Below are positions 57,609 to 64,000 of a stretch of 64,000 bases of DNA, piece after piece. Every line of letters starts with the position of its first letter. The first letter of the stretch is position 1. The DNA comes from Kappaphycus alvarezii (Eukaryota; Rhodophyta; Florideophyceae; Gigartinales; Solieriaceae). The DNA is taken from assembly GCA_002205965.3 (NCBI GenBank), contig NADL03000545.1, positions 62,001 through 126,000 of the forward strand. The letters are read 5' to 3'. The notes under the pieces were generated by a model, which worked only from the letters and a program-made list of their open reading frames with translations, had not been told where the DNA came from and did no database searches. The position numbers and the translations under genes are program-made.

Positions 57609-59671
57609 CTACTTAAGACCAAAAAGCCGCGCAAAAAACGAGGTTTTTTTCTTCGGCTTCGAGGTCGCATCGTCTGGGATCCCCGTTGATTTTGAACCGT
57701 CCGATCCCGATGTCATCCCGGTGGCAGCCACGCCTTGCTTCGACGTGGCCTCGGAACCTTGAGGGTTCGAACGCGGTAAGGCGAGCAGTTCGGCAGCGCT
57801 TACGGTTTCGCGCCGCTTGCGTCGGCCCCGAGAGCTACGTCGCGTCTTCTTACGACTATCACTCCCATGAACCCGCTCGGCATCGTTGGCTTTCTTGCGA
57901 TCGCCAGAGGAGGTGCGCCGGCTTCTACCTTTGCCGCCCCCTCGGCGACGTTTTTCCGGATCAGGTGCGGTGACTGCGTCGAGATCGAGGAGTTCGAAGC
58001 TCGGTAGATCCCACTCCGGTGCTCGCTCTCGGTTTGATAACCACGCCGCACGCTGATTGCTCGGGCCATCGATGTCCGATTCGTCTCGCTGCTCCGCGTG
58101 GTCTTCATCGTCAAGTCTATCGTCCGCGTCGTCGTCCGGTACAAAGCTATCCGGATATTCAGGAGGCCCGAAGTCGGGTTCGGGCGGAATGTAAACCTCG
58201 GCCTGCGGGTCGGTCTCGAAGGTAAAATCGTGTTGTCCGGGTCGGAAGGACTTATCCGGCAGCACGTCAACGCGAAGACCCCAACGTTCTTCGAGCTCCT
58301 GGAAGGCGCTCCATTTCCGCGTGCGAAGAATATCCGCCGCATGGGCCTCGCAAACGATCTTGGCACTTTTGAGATCGCCGCGGACGACTCGGTCCCGCAG
58401 CTTACGGATCACGTGGAGCGCATGGGCTTCCGGGTTTAAGACCAGGCCTCGGCCGTCGCAGTGGGAGCAAGGCCTGAGCATCGAAGCTCCCAGGGCGCTC
58501 TGGATCCGCTGGCGAGTGAGCTCAAGGGTACCATTTTGGGAGATTCGGCCCACTTTCACCCGAGCCTTATCGACTTTGAGCGCGTTTTTCATCGCTTTTT
58601 CGATCGCGCTGCGGTTTTTGCGCTGAAACATATCGATAAAGTCGACGACGATGATGCCACCGAGATCGCGCAGCCGAAGCTGCCGCGCAACTTCCTTGGC
58701 TGCTTCGGTATTGGTTTCAAGGGCCGTTTTCTCCTGATCTTTTTGCTTCTGCCGGCCGGAGTTCACATCGATCGCAACGAGAGCCTCGGTCGGTTCGACC
58801 ACGATCGAACCGCCATTGCTTAAAGGCACTTTGCGCTGAAAAAGTACATTCAGCTGGTCTTCGATTCGGTAATGGTGAAAGATCGGCCGGCGCTCAACGT
58901 AGCGGGTGAGGACGCTACGATGTTTTGGCATCACGAGGTTGAAATACTCACTGGCGCGATCGAAGGCATCGTCCGAGTCGAGAATGATCTCGTCAACATC
59001 CCGGGTGTAGTAGTCGCGCAGCGCGCGGATCACGACATCCTGCTCTTTGAGAATGAGCGAAGGAGCTTTCGCCTTGGAGGCTTCCTTGTTGATGTTCTCC
59101 CACAGGCGCAACAAGACTTTGAGGTCTCGGTTGAGCTCTGTGCGGGTGCGGTCGACGCCAGCAGTCCGAATAATAAAGCCAATATCTTCGGGGAGTTCTA
59201 CTTTACTCGCAATTTCTTTGATTTTCTTGCGCTGCTCTTCATCCTCAATTTTGCGGCTCACCCCGAGCGATTGGAGCCTGGCATCAAGACCGTGTAGCGG
59301 CCAGCAAGAGACAAGAAGGTGCTGAGCACCGCGCCTTTGCTTCCAACCTCGTCTTTCTCGACCTGAGCCAAAATCTGCATGCCGGGGGAAAGCACCTCGT
59401 CGATGGCGTAGTGCTTTCCGCCTTGAAGATCCTTCAAGCGTGGGTCGACGTCGTTTGCCGTCAAAAACCCCTGTTTTTCCGCACCGTAATCGACAAAAGC
59501 GGCGTTTAGCGCCGGCTCAACAGCCATCACATTGGCCTTGTAGATATTGCCTTTGTTTTTCTTGGTGCCACGCGTTTCGATTTCGAAGTCTTCGAGAATC
59601 CCTTGATGATTAATGATTGCAATGCGGACCTCCTCGGAGTCGAGGCCATTGACGATAATTTTCCGAGCCAT
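57609..59671 (-). CDS. rng: Ribonuclease E/G
   Basis: An endonuclease acting on rRNA and mRNA. Start MARKIIVNGLDSEEVRIAII, then the S1 region (NIYKANVMAVEPALNAAFVD and YGAEKQGFLTANDV). One frame change occurs near 59260, in the stretch ending YTVLMPGS. The catalytic core has EALVAIDVNSGRQKQKDQ with the metal Asp, LGGIIVVDFIDMFQRKNRSA, and the zinc-link MLRPCSHCDGRGLVL. After about residue 500 comes an acidic stretch and then a Lys/Arg-rich tail (SRRTSSGDRKKANDAERV and RKKTRRSSRGRRKRRE). It ends KKKTSFFARLFGLK, reminiscent of RNase E membrane or RNA-binding tails. About 685 residues: longer than RNase G, shorter than E. coli RNase E. Confidence 0.93.
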
Positions 59672-59910
59672 GAAAATGCGTTCCTAATTCGGGGTCGAGC
59701 CCATCCACGTCGCCTTGGTATTCGACCGTCAACTCATCGATCGCGTGTTGGCCGCACGCGCCAGCTCGCTCGCGCTGACCATACCGGCGCTGATCGAAAG
59801 TTATGGTGGGCGGCGTATGCATAGGGATCGATGGGTGCCGACTATTCGTAAGGATCGAGCGCGCCAATACACTCCCGTGAGTTTTCCTCGAAGGGAGAGT
59901 TAAACCCCCT

Positions 59911-60444
59911 CTAGAGTTCGAAGCGCACTCCCAAGTGACCGTTAATAGTCGCATATGCCGGATTGGACAAGAGCTCTGTTTCGAAAATTGGATAATATCG
60001 AACTGTCGCCCCCCAAAAGAAGGCCCCTTCGTCCCCGATCGCCGCGTCAAAGCCCGCCTCGAGCGTCGGGATACGCATAGGCTTCGACGTCGTCGATCGT
60101 GTCTCTGCAGCAACATCCACAAAACCGAGACCAACGCCGACAAAAGGGATCACCCGACCGGTGTCAATGGCGTAAATCAGCGCGGCCCCCCAGCTGCGTG
60201 CCCACAGAGGATCGCTAGCGTCACGGGATCCGAGCCACCGCGTGTCGACGTGTAGGCGCAAGGCGAGGCGCTCGATGATGCTGAGCTCGCCGCTGAGCGC
60301 TCCCCCTCCGCCCCAGAACCTGCCCGTTGTTTGGGCGAGAGTTGCTGCACCGCCCTCGACAGCGATGCGGATCTCGTCGAGGGCCGCGTGGCCGGTTCGA
60401 GGTGCCAACGCTAAGATGAAGAGCATTGCCAGAACGCGAGGCAT
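59911..60444 (-). CDS. Outer-membrane beta-barrel protein
   Basis: ATG 60444 (or TTG 60447) gives a signal peptide, MPRVLAMLFILALAPRTGHA, with an Ala-x-Ala-like cleavage site. The mature part is strand-like: AALDEIRIAVEGGAATLAQT, SWGAALIYAIDTGRVIPFVG and FFWGATVRYYPIFETEL. It ends NGHLGVRFEL. About 178 residues, probably an eight-strand barrel. Unknown function. Divergent from the YfgM-like gene. Upstream of the RNase E/G start, 59672-59910 shows nothing else. Confidence 0.72.
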   Translation of the reverse strand: MPRVLAMLFILALAPRTGHAALDEIRIAVEGGAATLAQTTGRFWGGGGALSGELSIIERLALRLHVDTRWLGSRDASDPLWARSWGAALIYAIDTGRVIPFVGVGLGFVDVAAETRSTTSKPMRIPTLEAGFDAAIGDEGAFFWGATVRYYPIFETELLSNPAYATINGHLGVRFEL

Positions 60445-60513
60445 CAATTAAATACGTTGCGCCCTACGCCACGAGGCGGTTATCGCCTTCGCCGAGAACG
60501 TAGGAGGTGATTT

Positions 60514-61359
60514 ATGGCGGCTAAGCCCACCCGTAAACAATCCCGCAAAGAATTGTTTCGCGACGATGATGCTTTCCTGAAGGCTGCTGGTGGAGGGGCG
60601 ACGTGGATCACCGATAACCGCGTCGCGGTTATCGGTGCTGTTGTGGTGCTGCTCGGCCTCGTTGCCGCGGGGGTCACGTACACCGAAGTGATGAGGGCAC
60701 GCTCAGCAAGCCACGCCGACCAGCTCGCTGAAGCGGTCGCGATCTATAACGCTGAGATTCTCCCCGAAGACCAGGCAAACCCCGAGGCCGATCCGCCTAC
60801 GTTCCCGAGTGAGAAGCGGCGGGACGCTGCGGCTCGCGATGCCTTCGCCAAGATCCTCGGTAGTGGTGTCGTTGCGCGCCTTTACTACGCCGACACAGCG
60901 AGGCGCTTGGGCGAGAGCGACGCTGCACTGACCGGCTTTAAAGAGGTACTCGCCGGGCTCTCACCGGACGATCCGCTCTATTTTCTTGCGGTCGAGCGTT
61001 TAGCCTACGCTTACGAAGCTCTGGGGGACACGACGGCCGCCTCTCAAGCCTGGGAGCGTCTCGCCGAGAGAAACAGGTTTTATGCCGATCGCAGCGCCTA
61101 TCATCGTGCCCGCCTCGCGGAAGTTTCTGGCCAGAAAAACAAAGCCGTTAAACTCTACACCGAGTTTCAGGAACGGTTTCCCGACTCTTCGCTGAAGAGC
61201 GAGGCTGAGGGTCGTTTAGTGATCTTGGCGGATTCTGACGCGCCGGCGGCGCCCGATGGTACTGACGAGCCTCGAGCAGGTGGTGCTGACCTTGGGCAGG
61301 ACGGAGTCGGCCGCAATACGGCTCAGGCCGAAGAAGACCCCGAACGAGGAGCGCCATGA
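60514..61359 (+). CDS. YfgM-like membrane-anchored TPR protein
   Basis: ATG 60514 follows a perfect GGAGGTGA site. The cytoplasmic head is basic (KPTRKQSRKELFRDDDAFLK), then a single membrane helix (NRVAVIGAVVVLLGLVAAGV). A long periplasmic part has TPR-like helices (LYYADTARRLGESDAALTGF, YFLAVERLAYAYEALGDTTA, RARLAEVSGQKNKAVKLYTE). The C-terminus is acidic and disordered. About 281 residues. This layout matches YfgM, a partner of SecYEG and periplasmic chaperones, and it is coupled by ATGA to a BamB-like gene near der, as yfgM is in E. coli. Confidence 0.75.
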   Translation: MAAKPTRKQSRKELFRDDDAFLKAAGGGATWITDNRVAVIGAVVVLLGLVAAGVTYTEVMRARSASHADQLAEAVAIYNAEILPEDQANPEADPPTFPSEKRRDAAARDAFAKILGSGVVARLYYADTARRLGESDAALTGFKEVLAGLSPDDPLYFLAVERLAYAYEALGDTTAASQAWERLAERNRFYADRSAYHRARLAEVSGQKNKAVKLYTEFQERFPDSSLKSEAEGRLVILADSDAPAAPDGTDEPRAGGADLGQDGVGRNTAQAEEDPERGAP

Positions 61360-62549
61360 ACTGGCTAGCCGCGGCCATGCTGGCCGTCTTTGGCGGAGCG
61401 CAGTCTGATTTCTTCGCTCGCGCAGGTACCAAGCCGATAACAACCGATCGCAAAGTAGACGCCTCACGATTCGTCGTCTACGGAACTCAATGGCATGCTC
61501 CGATTGTGAAGAGCGGGTTCGAGCGTGAGGTTTCGTTTTCATTCGGGATGCCCGGGATTGCAGTCGACGAAGGGCTGCTGATTGTCGGCACCGGGGAGGG
61601 CGAGTTGCGCGGTTATCGCTTAGCGACCGGGGAGCTTGTCTGGGTTGTGGATCGCCGGATCCCATTCCTCGGGCCGGTGTCGGTGATACGGGGCGACAAT
61701 CGCTTTGCAGTGACCAGCGGTGCCGACGGTATGCTCATCGCTTTCGATATTCGCACGGGCTCCTTCCTGTGGGAGAGTCAGCTCGATGGCCAAAGCTTGG
61801 CAGAAGTGGTCCATGCCGGCGATCGACTCGTGGTCACGACGGTTGAAAATAAAGTGTCAGCCGTCGCACTCGATGATGGGGAGCGTCTTTGGACGGCTGG
61901 CCGCCCGAAATCTACGGAACTGACTATTCATGGTCATGGCGCTGCGAGTGTTGATGATGGCTTGGTCTTTGCGGGATTTTCCGACGGCACCGTTGAAGCT
62001 TATGCCCTCCAGAATGGTGCGCTTCTTTGGTCACGATCTTTAGCGCGTGAACAAGGGGGGTTTGTCGACTGTGACGCCGATCCCGTAGTCGCCAACGGCA
62101 GGGTTTTTATGAGCTCTTATGGTGCGGGGATCTTCGCTTTAGATCGCAACGATGGACGAACACTTTGGAACCATGAGGCGCGGTCGGTGACCGGGATCGC
62201 CGTCTACGACAAACTTGTTCTCGCCGGCAGCGCTGATGGTCACCTGTGGGGCCTTTCTCAAAACGACGGTCAACTGCGCTACCACGTGGGTCTTCCTAGG
62301 GGAAAAGCTTCTCGAATTCGCATCAGCGGCGATTTGGCGCTCTTCACGAGCGGCGATTCGGGTTTGGTGGTCGTTCGCGCGGCCACAGGGCAGCCGCTCC
62401 AGGCGACACCACTGCTCGGCCTTCCGGCCGGAGCTCCTGAGGTTGATGGTGAGTTTGCTGCTGCTATCTCATCGCGTGGTTTTGTCTACGTCATGCGGCG
62501 CGGTTCACCGGGGTTGGTAAGTTCCCGTAGTAACTGGCCTGGAATCTGA
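61356..62549 (+). CDS. PQQ-type beta-propeller protein, BamB-like
   Basis: Intact 397 residues. The short N-terminus MNWLAAAMLAVFGGA looks like a signal sequence without a clear lipobox. Seven to eight propeller blades carry the PQQ-repeat pattern: GELRGYRLATGELVWVVDRR, GMLIAFDIRTGSFLWESQLD, NKVSAVALDDGERLWTA, GTVEAYALQNGALLWSRSL, GIFALDRNDGRTLWNHEARS and GHLWGLSQNDGQLRYHVGLP. BamB is a lipoprotein scaffold of the outer-membrane barrel assembly complex; the absence of a Cys here leaves room for a periplasmic variant. The ATGA overlap with the YfgM-like gene supports the BamB reading. Confidence 0.78.
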   Translation: MNWLAAAMLAVFGGAQSDFFARAGTKPITTDRKVDASRFVVYGTQWHAPIVKSGFEREVSFSFGMPGIAVDEGLLIVGTGEGELRGYRLATGELVWVVDRRIPFLGPVSVIRGDNRFAVTSGADGMLIAFDIRTGSFLWESQLDGQSLAEVVHAGDRLVVTTVENKVSAVALDDGERLWTAGRPKSTELTIHGHGAASVDDGLVFAGFSDGTVEAYALQNGALLWSRSLAREQGGFVDCDADPVVANGRVFMSSYGAGIFALDRNDGRTLWNHEARSVTGIAVYDKLVLAGSADGHLWGLSQNDGQLRYHVGLPRGKASRIRISGDLALFTSGDSGLVVVRAATGQPLQATPLLGLPAGAPEVDGEFAAAISSRGFVYVMRRGSPGLVSSRSNWPGI

Positions 62550-62558
62550 GAATCACCG

Positions 62559-62957
62559 GTGAATCGAGAGAAGATACGCGTGGTTTGCGCTGCTATCGAT
62601 CGTGGTGGTTGCTATCTGATCACGCAACGAAGTGAACACGCCGTCTTCCCGTTCCTCTGGGAGTTTCCGGGCGGCCGCGTTGAAGACGGCGAAAGCGATG
62701 AGGCCGCGTTGGTCAGGGAGCTCCATGGTCGCCTTGGGCTCGCGGCTCATCCCGGGAAACGTCTTTCACTCACGATCCGAGAGTACGACGATTACATCGT
62801 GGAGCTTGCGCTGTATCGATGTGAATTGGGTGATGTCGAGCCTCAGCCTCTCACCGTCAACGCTATGGCGTGGGCCTCTCTCGAGGAGCTTGATCGCTTC
62901 GAGTTTCCACCTGCTGATCAAGCTTCGATGAACGCACTTTTATTCGAAGGCGGCTGA
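62559..62957 (+). CDS. NUDIX-fold protein with degenerate box
   Basis: A 132-residue protein, frame intact, GTG start. IRVVCAAIDRGGCYLITQRS and FPFLWEFPGGRVEDGE are typical of MutT/NUDIX family proteins, and AWASLEELDRFEFPPADQA is the usual C-terminal stretch. The box reads GRVEDGESDEAALVRELHGR then LGL. The Arg-Glu-Leu is kept but the following Glu-Glu pair, which binds metal, is Gly-Arg. Hydrolysis may be lost or changed. It follows the BamB-like gene by 9 bases and could be a sensor or binding protein. Confidence 0.82.
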   Translation: MNREKIRVVCAAIDRGGCYLITQRSEHAVFPFLWEFPGGRVEDGESDEAALVRELHGRLGLAAHPGKRLSLTIREYDDYIVELALYRCELGDVEPQPLTVNAMAWASLEELDRFEFPPADQASMNALLFEGG

Positions 62958-63167
62958 GCGGCGGTTTAAGTGGATTCTCGGGCCACACATCGCGTATGGG
63001 TCATTTTGGAACCAGCGTTTCAAACTACAACCATGATATGATGTAAATGAAACATTTTTTTTTATCATAACTTAATGATGAAAACTCTAAATCATCACCA
63101 TTTTATAACCGTCAGTGACTGTAGGTGGGGTTGAGAGTGCTGGCGCCGAGCTTACGCAAGGAGCCGC
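62958..63167. other. AT-rich intergenic stretch
   Basis: A markedly AT-rich patch (about 63020-63110) in an otherwise GC-rich window, between the converging NUDIX gene and tRNA-Val. It contains a run of nine T near 63055-63063 and an inverted repeat TGATGA/TCATCA with a 10-base loop at 63076-63097. No gene is seen. It could end transcription or be a remnant of an insertion. Confidence 0.5.
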
Positions 63168-63220
63168 AAAAAATGCCCGTCTCGCCATCTCGGCCGTAGA
63201 AGGGGGCCGGATGGCTGAGA
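63168..63220 (-). terminator. Rho-independent terminator downstream of tRNA-Val
   Basis: Read on the minus strand, TCTC-GCCAT-C-CGGCC pairs with GGCCG-G-ATGGC-GAGA with two or three single-base bulges. This makes a stem of about 15 pairs around a 9-base loop, followed after CGGGCA by six T. It lies about 45 bases after the tRNA 3' end. Confidence 0.8.
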
Positions 63221-63263
63221 ATGGGCAGACCGTTGATCGTGGGAAAGGGGCGGTTGTCGCTGG

Positions 63264-63338
63264 TGGTGGGCGCTACTGGGCTCGAACCAGTGACTTCCAC
63301 CGTGTGAAGGTGGCACTCTACCACTGAGTTAAGCGCCC
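63264..63338 (-). tRNA. tRNA-Val (anticodon CAC)
   Basis: Minus-strand cloverleaf: acceptor GGGCGCT pairs with AGCGCCC, D-arm ACTC/GAGT, anticodon stem CCACC/GGTGG with loop TTCACAC (anticodon CAC, reading GTG), T-arm ACTGG/CCAGT with loop TTCGAGC. The discriminator is A and CCA is encoded at the 3' end. A strong terminator follows. The upstream acyltransferase gene may be co-transcribed. Confidence 0.97.
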
Positions 63339-63377
63339 CGGAGTGGGCGACGGATTCAAACCACCGTCGTAGGGGTG

Positions 63378-64000
63378 TCAGTAGACAAACCTTTTGCGTC
63401 GCGTCAAGTGCCCTCTGCGGGTCCCCGAATGTTGTGCCGTTAAAGGAAAGGTCTGGGGCGTCTTGCCTCTTCCCCTCGGCGGCGGCTTCGAGGTAGCGTG
63501 AGTCTACCAACCCGGCGATCTTAGCCATCACGCGGTCGGTGATCGCCTGAAAACGCTCTCGGTACTTGGTGGTCGCTTGCCGTGTCAGCGGAACGAATGG
63601 TGCATGGACTCTAAGCTCACCCAAAACTTGTCCGTCGGGTTCGAGAGCCTCGCCTATGCGATAGACCACGCGCCCTCCCCGGGCGATGGGGCTATTCCCG
63701 GGTAGATCTGCTCGGATCCACTGCACCCAACCGGTACAATGGTGGCATTGAGATGCTGCGCTAGTTGAACCATGCCAGTGCGACCGCGATTGAGTGTCCG
63801 AGAACGCGTGCCCTCTGGAAAGACCAGGACGTGACAACCATGGACTTGCATGGCTTCGCGGTTCAGTCGAACGACTTCGGCCATAACGGCGTCGAACTCG
63901 GCCTCGAAACGCACATGCGCGCGCTCCACCGTCGAAGCGTGGTGGTGGTCGCCGTGCGCGCGAGCATAGGCTTCAAAGAAACGAAAAAGATCGCTGCTTT
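63378..64000 (-). CDS. PlsC-type acyltransferase (5' partial, frame-disrupted)
   Basis: The product resembles 1-acyl-glycerol-3-phosphate acyltransferases. Near the window end the frame reads DLFRFFEAYARAHGDHHHAS, and the N-terminal part with the His-x4-Asp motif is outside. VHGCHVLVFPEGTRSRTLNR contains the substrate-binding F-P-E-G-T-R motif. HLNATIVPVGCSGSEQIYP then passes, after a frame change near 63700, into ARGGRVVYRIGEALEPDGQV and YRERFQAITDRVMAKIAGLV. The open frame runs on into tRNA-Val, so the real stop must be earlier; I use the TGA at 63378 in an alternative frame (DATRRKRFVY-like ending). Confidence 0.82.

Noticed and set aside
63112-63377. Continuation of the acyltransferase frame through tRNA-Val
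   Set aside because: The open frame reads through a perfect cloverleaf, which indicates a lost stop by frame change before the tRNA.

Overview
The window is bacterial, moderately GC-rich by eye and gene-dense. Gene content suggests a delta-proteobacterial or Myxococcota/Bradymonadota-like lineage. The pointers are a eukaryote-type Ser/Thr kinase with the HRDISPHNIM loop and PEGA repeats, a von Willebrand A lipoprotein, receiver proteins with Pro-rich tails, several two-component kinases, a sigma-54-type promoter, and a LexA-like box of the GTTCAG type before recN. The lineage is an inference; there is no rRNA to confirm it.

Layout. 1-2.7 kb: Sec translocon accessory genes secD (5' end outside the window) and secF. 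2.7-6.7 kb (minus): an orphan histidine kinase and a MoxR/DUF58 pair. 6.8-12.5 kb: an ExeA-like ATPase, valS and a receiver protein. 12.7-16.8 kb: a VWA lipoprotein and an unrecognised two-gene unit with a very acidic protein. 17-22.6 kb: a sugar N-acyltransferase, lon, a THI5/NMT1-like protein and a kinase/receiver pair. 22.7-25.3 kb: recN and fabI. 25.4-29.5 kb: a PP2C phosphatase, an M23 peptidase, then the tightly packed maf-yggS-divIVA-DUF167 chain. 30-34.9 kb: a PEGA Ser/Thr kinase, a HAD phosphatase coupled to plsX, and a sigma-70 region-4-like protein. 34.9-46.5 kb: an exopolysaccharide cluster with an alkaline-phosphatase-superfamily enzyme, three glycosyltransferases, a membrane protein, two polyprenyl-phosphate sugar-1-phosphate transferases and two amino-sugar enzymes. 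46.5-50 kb: beta-barrels, a GT2, TrmN6-like and DUF721 genes and tRNA-Arg(CCT). 50-56.4 kb: an RNA and ribosome-maturation operon (CCA-adding-type enzyme, degenerate cysteine desulfurase, mnmA, rnc, era, der). 56.7-63 kb: a CPBP protease, RNase E/G, a beta-barrel, a YfgM-like/BamB-like pair and a NUDIX protein. The window closes with tRNA-Val(CAC), its terminator, and a partial PlsC-type acyltransferase.

Many housekeeping genes change reading frame one or more times. Where the expected protein motif fixes the true frame, the break is usually a single missing base in a homopolymer (for example five G where a glycine motif needs six). I therefore read them as intact genes damaged by consensus indels and annotate each as one CDS across its frames; ends are firm, internal frames approximate. 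Damage is much denser in 1-40 kb than in 40-63 kb.

The points most worth a second look are the cysteine-desulfurase homologue without its PLP lysine beside mnmA, the signal-less THI5-like protein, the region-4-only sigma-like protein, the putative sigma-54 promoter in the polysaccharide cluster, and the unrecognised acidic-protein/membrane-protein pair. I did not find a defence island, CRISPR array, prophage or insertion sequence.
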